The notes beneath the pieces are model-generated. The model was not told where the DNA came from. It searched no databases and was given only the letters and a program-made list of their open reading frames with translations. The position numbers were made by a program, and so were the translations under genes. Below are positions 18,624-27,076 of a stretch of 64,000 bases of DNA, piece after piece. Position 1 is the stretch's first letter. Each line of letters opens with the position of its first letter. This DNA is from Sphingomonadales bacterium 12-68-11 (GTDB lineage Bacteria > Pseudomonadota > Alphaproteobacteria > Sphingomonadales > Sphingomonadaceae), in contig NCCV01000003.1 in the NCBI GenBank assembly GCA_002279825.1, positions 186,001-250,000 on the forward strand. Direction: 5' to 3'.

Positions 18624-21173
18624 TCAGTAGAGCCCACCCTGCTCTTCGACGAAATCCGGCCCATCGCCGGCCTGGGCTTCGCCCGAACCGCTCCCGGCCG
18701 CGCCGGCGCCGCTGCCGCGGCGCAGCTGCGCCAGGATCAGGTCGCGGAGCTGACCCATTTCATCCTGCCGGCTGCTGCGGCGCGGTTCGGTGTCGGGCTT
18801 GAACGCTTCCCAGATCACCGAGGCCTGCGGCGCGTCGGATGCCGCGACTTCGAACACGCGCCGGCCGCTGCGCCGGTCGATCTTGACCATTCGCACGCCG
18901 TCGGGCGCGAGGAACGGCCGCGGCTGCCACTTGGAGCGCGTCTCCTGCACGAACTGCTTGAAGATCGGCGCGGCGAGCCGGCCGCCTTGAGCGTAGCCGC
19001 CCATGCTGCGCGGCCGGTCGTAGCCCATATAGACCCCGGCGACGACATCGGGCGAGCCGCCCACGAACCACACGTCGGTCGGGCCGGTGGTGGTGCCGGT
19101 CTTGCCGAACAGCGGCAGGCCCAGATCGCGCAAGGTCGTCGCGGTGCCGCGCTGCACCACGCCTTCGAGCATGTGCACGACCTGGAACGCAGTGCGGCCA
19201 TCCATCACCTGGCGCCCGCGCTGGGCGAAGCGCGGCATCGGCTTGCCGTCCCACTGCGCCATGTTGCAGCGCGTGCAATCGCGGGTGTCGGCGCGCCAGA
19301 TCACTTTGCCGCGGCGATCCTGCACGTAGTCGATCAGCGTCGGGGTGTGCTGCAGCCCGTGATCGACCAGCGCGGCATAGGCGTTGACCATCTTCATCAC
19401 CGTGGTCTCGCCCGCACCGAGCGCGAATGACAGGTAGTTGCCGTAGCTGCCGATGCCGACGTTGCGGAACGTGCGGGTGACGTTCTCCATCCCCGCGTCC
19501 GAGGCGATGTGCACCGTCATGAGGTTGCGCGACTGTTCCAGACCCCAGCGCATGGTGTGCTCGCCGCCGCCCTCCCCGCCGAAGTTGCGGAAGCATTTCT
19601 GGCCGAGCGAGGCGCCCTGATCGACGCAGAAGGTCGAATCCGGGACCATCGTCGCCGGGGTCATTCCCTGGTCCAGCCCGGTCGCATAGACGAACGGCTT
19701 GATCGTCGAGCCGGGCTGGCGCTGCGCCTGGCTGGCGCGGTTGAAATCGCTGAGCCGCGAATCGAAACCGCCCTGCATCGCCAGGATCCGCCCGGTATTC
19801 GGATCCTGCGCCAGGAAGCCACCGGAGATTTCAGGCACCGCGCGCACGGTCCAGCCGTTGCCGCTCGGCGAAGCCGCGGTAACGTCGCCGACCTTGATCG
19901 CGTCGGGCAATCCGCCGAGCGGCGCCTCGCTGCCATCGGCGAATCCGATGCGCGCCGACCCGCCGCTGCGCTCGGTTACCACGCCGACGCGCCAGTCGCG
20001 GTAGTTGATCCCGAGGTTCGAGCTGGCGAGTTGCTGCGTCAGGTCGCCGTCGCCGATCTTGAGCGTGGCGATCGGACCCGCCCAGCCGCGACCGCCGTGA
20101 AAGCGCAGCAGCCCCGCGCGCAGCGCATTGCGCGCCGCGTCCTGCATCTCGGTATCGAGCGAGGTCCGCACCCACAGGCCGCCGGCATAGACGCTGTGGG
20201 GGCCGTCCTCGGCCTGCTCGCCGAACTTGCCGATCAGCTCGCGGCGGACTTCTTCGAGGAAGTAACCCGCATCGACGGAGCGCGTCTCGGGAGCCTGGCT
20301 GGTCAGCCCGAGCGGGCGCGCCTTGGCTTCCGACGCCTGCGCCGGCGTGATGTGCTCGTTCTCGGCCATGACATCGATGACGAAGTTGCGCCGCGCCACC
20401 GCTTCTTCGCGGTTGCCCGCGCGGCCGTAGCGTTCCGGCGCCTTGGGCAGGATCGCCAGGAACGCCATCTCTTCAAGCGCGAGATCGCCGACGTCCTTGT
20501 TGAAGTAGGCGCGGCTCGCCGCCTGCACTCCGAAGCTGCGGCGCCCGAGCGGGATCTCGTTGAGATAGAGCTCCATGATCTCCTGCTTGGAGAGCACGTT
20601 TTCGATGCGGCGCGCGAGGAGCATTTCCTTGAGCTTGCGGGTAACCGAGTACTCGTTGCCGAGCAGAATATTCTTGGCGACCTGCTGGGTGATAGTAGAA
20701 CCGCCCACCGCCCGGTCGCCGGAGCCGAGCTTGCTGGCGTAATCGAACACCGCGTTGAGCGTGCCCGTGATATCGACCCCGCCGTGCGTCCAGAAGGTCT
20801 CGTCCTCGGCCGAAGTATAGGCGTTGACGAGCTGCGCCGGGAAATCCTTGAACTGGAGCTGGACGCGCCGTTCGCGGGCATAGCTGTGGACGATCTCGCC
20901 ATCGTTGCCGCGCACGACCGACGGCAGCGGCGGCTCGTAGCTGCTGAGGGTGCCGGCATCGGGCAGGTCGCGGGCGATCAGCGCCCAGACCATGAACCAC
21001 AGCACCACGACCGCGAGCAACGCGATCGCCGCCCAGCGGAACCAGCGCTTGTGGCGCCATGCTTCGCGCGCCCAGACGAGCGCGCCGCTGGCCTCGCGGC
21101 GGATGCGATAGCGAAACGACCCGGCCTGGAAGGTCTGCGACGGGTCGGTCTGAGGCTGATCGGTGGCGGCCAT
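18624..21173 (-). CDS. Penicillin-binding protein 1A (bifunctional transglycosylase/transpeptidase)
   Basis: An 849-residue class A PBP that polymerises and cross-links peptidoglycan. It has a cytoplasmic N-terminus, a transmembrane helix at about residues 45-66, a GT51 transglycosylase domain with catalytic Glu123 in SAEDETFWTHGG, then the transpeptidase domain with Ser489 in PGSTIKPF (SxxK), a SRN motif (EQSRNLMTV) and KTGT (FGKTGTTTG). The C-terminal tail is Gly/Ser-rich. The start at 21171-21173 is preferred over an upstream ATG-less extension. Confidence 0.95.
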   Translation of the reverse strand: MAATDQPQTDPSQTFQAGSFRYRIRREASGALVWAREAWRHKRWFRWAAIALLAVVVLWFMVWALIARDLPDAGTLSSYEPPLPSVVRGNDGEIVHSYARERRVQLQFKDFPAQLVNAYTSAEDETFWTHGGVDITGTLNAVFDYASKLGSGDRAVGGSTITQQVAKNILLGNEYSVTRKLKEMLLARRIENVLSKQEIMELYLNEIPLGRRSFGVQAASRAYFNKDVGDLALEEMAFLAILPKAPERYGRAGNREEAVARRNFVIDVMAENEHITPAQASEAKARPLGLTSQAPETRSVDAGYFLEEVRRELIGKFGEQAEDGPHSVYAGGLWVRTSLDTEMQDAARNALRAGLLRFHGGRGWAGPIATLKIGDGDLTQQLASSNLGINYRDWRVGVVTERSGGSARIGFADGSEAPLGGLPDAIKVGDVTAASPSGNGWTVRAVPEISGGFLAQDPNTGRILAMQGGFDSRLSDFNRASQAQRQPGSTIKPFVYATGLDQGMTPATMVPDSTFCVDQGASLGQKCFRNFGGEGGGEHTMRWGLEQSRNLMTVHIASDAGMENVTRTFRNVGIGSYGNYLSFALGAGETTVMKMVNAYAALVDHGLQHTPTLIDYVQDRRGKVIWRADTRDCTRCNMAQWDGKPMPRFAQRGRQVMDGRTAFQVVHMLEGVVQRGTATTLRDLGLPLFGKTGTTTGPTDVWFVGGSPDVVAGVYMGYDRPRSMGGYAQGGRLAAPIFKQFVQETRSKWQPRPFLAPDGVRMVKIDRRSGRRVFEVAASDAPQASVIWEAFKPDTEPRRSSRQDEMGQLRDLILAQLRRGSGAGAAGSGSGEAQAGDGPDFVEEQGGLY

Positions 21174-21229
21174 CGGCCTGGTCCTTAGCACGGCGATTCC
21201 GCCCCGCGCCAGAACCAACCGGACGCGAA

Positions 21230-21934
21230 CTAGTCCGCCTCGCCCGCGTCGTGTTCGCGCTCGAGCTTGCGCGCGGCGCGCAGGATCGCATCGTGTTCGT
21301 GGACGAACCGCCCCTGCATCTTGCTCGACGCGAAGTAGAGCGCGGCCTCGGCGAGCACATGCGCGTCGATCGAACGCAGGCCCCGCTGCCCGCCGCGCAG
21401 GAGCAGGTCGGTGACCGGGCTGACCAGCTTGGCGAGCCCCTCGAGCGGGCGGGGATCGTCGATCCGCGTGCCCTTGAGCAGCCCGGGGCGGAGAATGTGC
21501 GAGCGCTTGAAGCGCAGCTTGCCGAGGGCGCTTTCGACCTCGCCTTTCACGCGCAGGTACTCGACCTGGCTGTGCGGATTGGCACCGACCGACGAGATCA
21601 GCACGAAACCTTCGGCGCCCGCATCGCGCGCCGCTTGCGCGACCGTCAGGACCAGATCGTGGTCGACCGCGCGAAAGGCCTCGGCGCTGCCCGCCTTGGC
21701 GCGCGTGGTACCGAGCGCGCAGATCACCGAATGCGGCGCGATCGCGCGGATCGCTTCGTGCCAGTCGGCGGGGTCCGCGACCATCATCTCCATCACCGCG
21801 CCGCGCGGCATCGGCGACTGGCGGCGGGTCAGCGCGATCAGGCGCAGCTCGGGCAGCTCGGCCGCCACGCGCATGATCTCGCTGCCGACCAGGCCGGTCG
21901 CGCCGGCGAGCATGATGCGATGCGAGTCAAACAT
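21230..21934 (-). CDS. NAD(P)-binding Rossmann-fold protein (atypical SDR)
   Basis: A 234-residue NAD(P)H-binding protein of the atypical short-chain dehydrogenase group. The dinucleotide loop is GATGLVGSE at residues 11-19, with SSVGANPHSQVEYLRVKGEVE giving the YxxxK region and a C-terminal half like other oxidoreductases of the HTATIP2/CC3 type. The start at ATG 21932-21934 lies inside a 16-bp tandem duplication, and the other copy carries an out-of-frame ATG. Substrate unknown. It follows the dGTPase gene on the same strand. Confidence 0.8.
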   Translation of the reverse strand: MFDSHRIMLAGATGLVGSEIMRVAAELPELRLIALTRRQSPMPRGAVMEMMVADPADWHEAIRAIAPHSVICALGTTRAKAGSAEAFRAVDHDLVLTVAQAARDAGAEGFVLISSVGANPHSQVEYLRVKGEVESALGKLRFKRSHILRPGLLKGTRIDDPRPLEGLAKLVSPVTDLLLRGGQRGLRSIDAHVLAEAALYFASSKMQGRFVHEHDAILRAARKLEREHDAGEAD

Positions 21935-21953
21935 CGGGCGAGTCAAACATCGG
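21922..21953. repeat. 16-bp perfect tandem duplication across a start codon
   Basis: The unit GCGAGTCAAACATCGG occurs twice in direct tandem (21922-21937 and 21938-21953). On the minus strand it duplicates the ATGTTTGACTCGC start region of the NAD(P)-binding protein. The upstream copy opens a 7-codon ORF in another frame, whose TGA falls just inside the real gene. Confidence 0.9.
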
Positions 21954-21957
21954 GTCG

Positions 21958-23118
21958 TCACACATTCGACAGCCCCGCCGGCACTTGCCCGAATATCTCC
22001 CCGTAGCGCTGCATCGCGTAGCGGTCGGTCATGCCGGCGATGAAATCGGCGATATGGCGGCTGCGCGCCGGCTCGTCTTCGGGCAAGCGCTGGTGCCATC
22101 CGGGATTCATCAGGTCGGGTTGCTGGTGATAGGCGGCGTAGAGCCGGGCGATCACTCCGTGCGCCCGCTCGGCCGTAGCGAGTTGCTCGGGGTGGTAGTA
22201 CAGCCGCTCGTAGAGGAACGCCTTGAGCCGCCGCTCCTCCGCCGCCATCGCCGGCGACAGCGCGGCCAACGCGCGGCCCGCGCCGCGCACGTCCTCGGCG
22301 GAACAGGCGCCGGCCAGATTGGCGCGCGATGTTTCGAGCAGGTCGGTGACCATGGCGCCGATCTGCCCGCGCACCAGTTCGCGCAGCAAGGCTTCGCGCG
22401 GCGCGCCCGGGTGCCCGCGCTCGATCGCGCGCCAGCGATCGGCGACCATGTCAAGCGTCAGCAGATCGTCGAGCGAGAGGAACCCGGCGCGCAGGCCATC
22501 GTCGATGTCGTGGTTGTCGTAAGCGATGTCGTCGGCGAGCGCGGCGACCTGGGCTTCGAGCGAGGGCCAGCGGCCGAGATCGAGCGGGAAGGCCGCGTCG
22601 AGCTCGGCGAGCGCCCAGCCCGGCTCGGCGACCGGCCCGTTGTGCTTGGCGAGCCCTTCGAGCACCTCCCAGGACAAATTGAGCCCCGGAAAACCGCAAT
22701 AGGGGCTGTCGAGCCGCATCAGCGCGCGCACGCACTGCGCGTTGTGGTCGAACCCGCCACGCGCGGTCAGGGCCGCGTCGAGCGCCTTTTCGCCCGAATG
22801 GCCGAACGGCGGGTGGCCGATGTCGTGCGCCAGGCACAGCGCCTCGGTCAGATCCTCGTCGAGCCCGAGCGCGCGGGCGATGACCCGGCCGATCTGCGCG
22901 ACTTCGAGGCTGTGCGTCAGGCGGACGCGGAAGTGGTCGCCGTCGGGCGCGATGAACACCTGGGTCTTGCCGGCGAGGCGGCGGAACGCGATCGAATGGA
23001 CGATCCGGTCGCGGTCGCGCTGGAACGCGGTGCGCGGCCCGCGCATGCCGCCCAGCTCCTGCGCGAACTCGCGCCCGCGCGAGTGGGCGGGATCGGCGGC
23101 ATAGGGAGCGCGCGGCAT
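21958..23118 (-). CDS. dgt: Deoxyguanosinetriphosphate triphosphohydrolase-like protein
   Basis: A 386-residue HD-domain dNTP triphosphohydrolase, which cleaves dGTP to deoxyguanosine and triphosphate and helps keep nucleotide pools balanced. The metal-binding residues are visible: His69 in RLTHSLEV, His98-Asp99 in LAHDIGHPPFGHSG, and a later Asp in AALADDIAYDNHDIDDG. The length is typical of the type 2 alphaproteobacterial subfamily. The stop lies four bases before the tandem duplication at the next gene. Confidence 0.93.
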   Translation of the reverse strand: MPRAPYAADPAHSRGREFAQELGGMRGPRTAFQRDRDRIVHSIAFRRLAGKTQVFIAPDGDHFRVRLTHSLEVAQIGRVIARALGLDEDLTEALCLAHDIGHPPFGHSGEKALDAALTARGGFDHNAQCVRALMRLDSPYCGFPGLNLSWEVLEGLAKHNGPVAEPGWALAELDAAFPLDLGRWPSLEAQVAALADDIAYDNHDIDDGLRAGFLSLDDLLTLDMVADRWRAIERGHPGAPREALLRELVRGQIGAMVTDLLETSRANLAGACSAEDVRGAGRALAALSPAMAAEERRLKAFLYERLYYHPEQLATAERAHGVIARLYAAYHQQPDLMNPGWHQRLPEDEPARSRHIADFIAGMTDRYAMQRYGEIFGQVPAGLSNV

Positions 23119-23179
23119 GGCGCGCTGGCTACGGTCTACGCGGCGGGTTTACAACATCCGCCGGCCCAACGCTCAACGG

Positions 23180-23875
23180 TCAGGCGTCCGCCAGCAACCA
23201 TTCGGCGGCCTTTTCGGCGTGGATCCGCGTGCTGTCATAGATCGGCAGCACATTGGCATCGACATCGACCACCATCTCGAGCTCGGTGCAGGCGAGCACG
23301 ATCGCCTGCGCGCCGTCCTGCTCGAGCACCGTGATCATCGTCTTGAGCGCGCGTTCGGCTTCGCGGGTCGCCTTGCCGACCACCAGTTGCTCGTAGATGA
23401 TCCGGTCGAGCGCCTCGACATTGGCCAAGTCGGGCGGCAGCAGATCGATGCCGTGGGCCACCAGGCGGCGGCGATAGAAGCTTTCGGTCATGACATTGCT
23501 GGTGCCGAGCAGCGCCGCGTTGACCACCCCGTCAGCCGCCATCTTCGCCCCCACGCACTCCGCGATGTGGAAGATCGGGATCGCAACCGCCTGCGAGACT
23601 TCGCTGTAGACGCGGTGCATCGAGTTGGCGCCGATCACCAGACCTTCGGCGCCTGCCTGCTCGAGCCGCCGCGCCGATTCGCTGAGTACGCCGGCCGCGC
23701 GCTGCCAGTCCGCGTCGCCCTGCAGCCGGCACAGCGGCGCGAAGTCGAGGCTTTCGATCAGCAGCGGCGCCGAATGGTGGGCGCCCACGCGCTGCTGCAC
23801 CAGGCGGTTGATGTACTCGTAGTACGTGCGGGTCGAGGCCCAGCTCATCCCGCCGATCAGCCCGAGTTTGCGCAC
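23180..23875 (-). CDS. Aspartate/glutamate racemase family protein lacking the first catalytic Cys
   Basis: A 231-residue protein of the Asp/Glu racemase superfamily: MRKLGLIGGMSW at the start and LACTELEMVV towards the end are diagnostic. In cofactor-independent racemases two cysteines face each other across the active site. Here the second is present (CTE), but the first position reads GANSMH where related YgeA-type enzymes have CTNTMH, so Gly replaces Cys. Racemisation by the two-base mechanism is therefore doubtful. The start is a GTG. Confidence 0.85.
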   Translation of the reverse strand: MRKLGLIGGMSWASTRTYYEYINRLVQQRVGAHHSAPLLIESLDFAPLCRLQGDADWQRAAGVLSESARRLEQAGAEGLVIGANSMHRVYSEVSQAVAIPIFHIAECVGAKMAADGVVNAALLGTSNVMTESFYRRRLVAHGIDLLPPDLANVEALDRIIYEQLVVGKATREAERALKTMITVLEQDGAQAIVLACTELEMVVDVDANVLPIYDSTRIHAEKAAEWLLADA

Positions 23876-23960
23876 CAGTCGTTCCCCAAGCCGCTATATC
23901 GTCGGCGCGGACAGCCCTCCGCGCTTGACAGCCGATGAGTCAGATCACCGCGCGCGTCAA

Positions 23961-25421
23961 TCAGTCTGCGAGCGCCTTGTTGATTTCCTCGACCATTTTT
24001 TTGGCGTCGGCGAGCAGCATGAGGGTCTGGTCGAGATAGAACACGTCGTTATCGACGCCGGCGTAGCCGACCCCGCCCATGCTGCGCTTGATGAACATGA
24101 CGGTCTTGGCCTTGTCGACGTCGAACACCGGCATGCCGTAGATCGGGCTGGTCTTGTCGGTCTTGGCGGCCGGATTGACCACGTCGTTGGCGCCGATGAT
24201 GAAAGCCACGTCGGCCTGCGCGAACTCGGAGTTGATGTCCTCAAGCTCGAACACGTCGTCGTAAGGCACCTGTGCTTCGGCAAGCAGCACGTTCATGTGC
24301 CCGGGCATGCGCCCCGCCACCGGGTGGATCGCGTACTTGACGCTGACCCCTTCCTTCTTGAGCAGGTCGCCCATCTCGCGCAGCGCGTGCTGCGCCTGCG
24401 CCACCGCCATGCCGTAGCCGGGGATCACGATCACGCTTTCGGCCTGCTTGAGCATGAACGCCGCGTCCTCGGCGCTGCCGCGCTTGTAAGGCCGCTGTTC
24501 CTTCGCCGCGCCACCGGCGGCGCTCGCCTCGGCGCCGAAGCCGCCCGCGATCACGCTGATGAAGCTGCGGTTCATCGCCCGGCACATGATGTAGCTGAGG
24601 ATCGCGCCCGAGCTGCCGACCAGCGCGCCGGTCACGATCATCGCGGTATTGTGCAGAGTGAAGCCCATCGCCGCCGCCGCCCAGCCCGAGTACGAGTTGA
24701 GCATCGAGACAACCACCGGCATGTCCGCCCCGCCGATCGGCACGATCAGCAGGAAGCCGATCAGGAACGCGAGCGCGAGCACCAGCCAGAAGTCGATCGC
24801 GTGCTCGCCGCTCCAGAAACCGAACGCGAACACCGCGATGCCCAGCACGATGGCCAGATTGATGAAGTGCCGCCCCGGCAGCAGGATCGGCGCGCCGCTC
24901 ATATTGCCGTTGAGCTTGGCGAAGGCGATCACCGAGCCGGAGAACGTGATCGCCCCGATCGCGGCGCCCAGCACCATTTCGATCCGCGCGACCGCTTCGA
25001 TCGCGCCGTTCGCATCGACGATGGCGAACGCCGCGGGATCGAGAAACGCGGCGATCGCGACCAGCACCGCGGCCAGGCCGACCAGCGAGTGGAACGCGGC
25101 GACGAGTTGCGGCATCGCGGTCATCGCGATGCGCCGCGCGATCACGAAGCCGATGCCGCCGCCGATTGCCATCGCGGCGACGATCTCGGGCAGGCTGGCG
25201 ATGTCGTGCGTGACCAACGTCGTGACGACCGCGATCAGCATGCCGGCCATGCCGAAGCGGTTGCCGTTCCGGCTTGTGGCCGGCGACGACAGGCCGCGCA
25301 GCGCGAGGATGAAGAACACCCCGCTGACGAGATAGGCGAACGCCACCCACGGATTTACGGCGTGAACGGTCACTTCCGCCACGGGCGGTCCCAGCTCGAG
25401 CATCTGCTCCGGCGGGAGCAT
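23961..25421 (-). CDS. pntB: NAD(P) transhydrogenase subunit beta
   Basis: Beta subunit of the proton-translocating transhydrogenase, 486 residues, which uses the proton gradient to make NADPH from NADH. The N-terminal two thirds hold about nine transmembrane helices; the C-terminal NADP(H)-binding domain shows VIVIPGYGMAVAQAQ, GRMPGHMNVLLAEA and GANDVVNPAAK. The start is taken at ATG 25419-25421, with a GTG two codons upstream as an alternative. It lies 8 bases after the small alpha subunit. Confidence 0.96.
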   Translation of the reverse strand: MLPPEQMLELGPPVAEVTVHAVNPWVAFAYLVSGVFFILALRGLSSPATSRNGNRFGMAGMLIAVVTTLVTHDIASLPEIVAAMAIGGGIGFVIARRIAMTAMPQLVAAFHSLVGLAAVLVAIAAFLDPAAFAIVDANGAIEAVARIEMVLGAAIGAITFSGSVIAFAKLNGNMSGAPILLPGRHFINLAIVLGIAVFAFGFWSGEHAIDFWLVLALAFLIGFLLIVPIGGADMPVVVSMLNSYSGWAAAAMGFTLHNTAMIVTGALVGSSGAILSYIMCRAMNRSFISVIAGGFGAEASAAGGAAKEQRPYKRGSAEDAAFMLKQAESVIVIPGYGMAVAQAQHALREMGDLLKKEGVSVKYAIHPVAGRMPGHMNVLLAEAQVPYDDVFELEDINSEFAQADVAFIIGANDVVNPAAKTDKTSPIYGMPVFDVDKAKTVMFIKRSMGGVGYAGVDNDVFYLDQTLMLLADAKKMVEEINKALAD

Positions 25422-25429
25422 CGCCACCC

Positions 25430-25711
25430 TCAGCGGTCCTTCTTCTTGTACATCGCGAGCATCCGCGCGGTGACCGCGAAGCCGCCGAAGATATTGACGC
25501 TGGCGAGCGCTACCGCGACCAGCCCGACCCACTTGGCGGCCGGGCTCCCCGCCGCGGCGCTCGCGATCAGCGCGCCGACCACGATCACCGAGCTGATCGC
25601 GTTGGTCACCGCCATCAGCGGCGTGTGCAGCGCCGGAGTAACCGACCACACGACGTAGTAGCCCACGAAGCAGGCCAGCACGAAGATCGACAGGATCGCA
25701 ATGAAGTCCAT
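25430..25711 (-). CDS. NAD(P) transhydrogenase subunit alpha part 2 (membrane part)
   Basis: A 93-residue membrane protein corresponding to the C-terminal membrane portion of enteric PntA; in alphaproteobacteria it is a separate gene. It has about three hydrophobic segments, and ALHTPLMAVTNAISSVIVVGAL is the family signature. It starts at ATG 25709-25711 and is directly followed by pntB. It is separated from part 1 of the alpha subunit by about 1.4 kb carrying two unrelated genes. Confidence 0.95.
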   Translation of the reverse strand: MDFIAILSIFVLACFVGYYVVWSVTPALHTPLMAVTNAISSVIVVGALIASAAAGSPAAKWVGLVAVALASVNIFGGFAVTARMLAMYKKKDR

Positions 25712-25746
25712 CGCCGCCCCCTCCACCGGGTCAGACGGCGGGTATC

Positions 25747-25787
25747 GCAAACCCGCGCGGAGGTGTCGAGCCGCCGCGCGGGTTTGC
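25747..25787. terminator. Long stem-loop between the fasciclin gene and pntA part 2
   Basis: A perfect 14-bp inverted repeat (GCAAACCCGCGCGG / CCGCGCGGGTTTGC) with a 13-base loop, 22 bases after the fasciclin stop. It has only a short T-run in the stem, so it is a plausible but not classical terminator. If active, it would make pntA part 2 and pntB a transcription unit separate from pntA part 1. Confidence 0.55.
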
Positions 25788-25809
25788 TGAACAGTTAGCG
25801 CGCCCCCGC

Positions 25810-26418
25810 TTACAGCGTGGGGGTCAGCACGCCGTCGATGACATGGACGACGCCGTTCGACTGCATGACGTCGGCCTGTGTGACATAGGCTACGCTCCCG
25901 CCCATCCCGGCGATCTTGACGCGGTCGCCGTCGAGCGTCGCGGTCAGTTCCTCGCCTTCGACGGTGGTGAGCTTGGCGGTGCCGTTGCCCTCGGCGATCG
26001 CGGCGGTCAGGGCGGCGGCGTTCATCGTGCCGGGAACCACGTGATAGGTCAGCACTTTGGTCAGGCTGTCCTTGCCGGCCGGGGCCATCAAGCCGTCGAG
26101 AGTCGCCTTGGGGACTTTGGCAAACGCGTCGTTGGTCGGCGCGAAGACCGTGAACGGCCCGGGACCGGCCAGTGTCTCGGCCAGCCCGGCCTGGGTGACC
26201 GCGGTGACCAGCGTGGTCAGATTAGGTGCCGCCGCAGCGTTCTCGGTGATCGGCTTGTCGGCGAACATTTCCGCGCCGCCGACGGTGCTGTTGCCTGCCG
26301 TCGGCACGGCTTCGGTGGCGGCCATCGCGGTGTCTTCGGCGGGCGCGGCTTCTTCGCTCTGGCAAGCGGTCAGTCCTAGAATGGCGGTCGCGGCCATCAA
26401 GTGAACGGTCAAGCGCAT
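25810..26418 (-). CDS. Fasciclin-domain lipoprotein
   Basis: A 202-residue lipoprotein: signal MRLTVHLMAATAILGLTACQ with lipobox LTAC, an Ala/Glu-rich linker, then one FAS1 domain. The FAS1 signatures are visible: TLAGPGPFTVFAPTNDAF, LTYHVVPG and the closing NGVVHVIDGVLTP. FAS1 domains mediate adhesion or envelope interactions. It sits inside the pnt cluster on the same strand but with clear flanking spacers, so its link to transhydrogenase is probably only positional. Confidence 0.9.
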   Translation of the reverse strand: MRLTVHLMAATAILGLTACQSEEAAPAEDTAMAATEAVPTAGNSTVGGAEMFADKPITENAAAAPNLTTLVTAVTQAGLAETLAGPGPFTVFAPTNDAFAKVPKATLDGLMAPAGKDSLTKVLTYHVVPGTMNAAALTAAIAEGNGTAKLTTVEGEELTATLDGDRVKIAGMGGSVAYVTQADVMQSNGVVHVIDGVLTPTL

Positions 26419-26587
26419 GTGGGGGCTCCTCATGGCCCGGGGGCGCGAACAGCCGCGCCCCGCCATTGGCCATGCGCGAGAGGATACGAACGCCACCCCG
26501 TCCGGTTGCAAAGCGTGCCAGATAAATTGTTCGGAGCGGTGCCCGCGGCGTTCGCGCGCTCACCGCCTCGCATTCGAGAAGGCTGCG

Positions 26588-27076
26588 TTACAGCTGCTGC
26601 ACGATCTCGATCGGGTTGCCCTCGGGATCGACGACGAACATCGCCTTGATGCCCAGCGAGGGGAGATCGGAGATTTGGCCGGCAGTGGTCACGCCTTTGG
26701 CCACGAGCGACGCCCGGGTGGCCGCGATGTCTGGCGTCAGCAAGGCCAGGTGTGCGAACCCGCGCACGCCGATATGGCCCGGAGGCGGCCGACGCTCCGG
26801 GCCTGCTTGCGATCCCGTCATCTTGATGAGCTCGATCCGCGAGGTGCCGTTGGTGAGCCAGCGAAATTGCACGGCTTGGCCGAGCGAGGCGTTCTTCTCG
26901 ACCGCGAACCCCAGCTTGTCGACGTAGAACGCGCTTACCGCCTCGAGGTCGTCGACCGAGATCGCCATGTACATGTGGTTGAATTCGAGGCCCGCGGCCA
27001 CTTCGGGCCCTTGCGCCTGCACCGCACTGCCACCTAGCGCCGCCGCCGCCAGAAGCGGCCAGAACCTTGCCTTCAT
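26588..27076 (-). CDS. Exported VOC (glyoxalase-fold) protein coupled to pntA
   Basis: A 162-residue protein with a signal peptide (FWPLLAAAALGGSAVQA) and one vicinal-oxygen-chelate domain: FNHMYMAISVDDLEAVSAFY at the start, GFAHLALLTPDI in the middle, and FVVDPEGNPIEIVQ at the end. His in NHMY and Glu in PIEIV are the likely metal ligands. Its ATG overlaps the pntA part 1 stop as ATGA, so it is translationally coupled. A periplasmic glyoxalase-fold protein here is unexplained. Confidence 0.85.
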   Translation of the reverse strand: MKARFWPLLAAAALGGSAVQAQGPEVAAGLEFNHMYMAISVDDLEAVSAFYVDKLGFAVEKNASLGQAVQFRWLTNGTSRIELIKMTGSQAGPERRPPPGHIGVRGFAHLALLTPDIAATRASLVAKGVTTAGQISDLPSLGIKAMFVVDPEGNPIEIVQQL

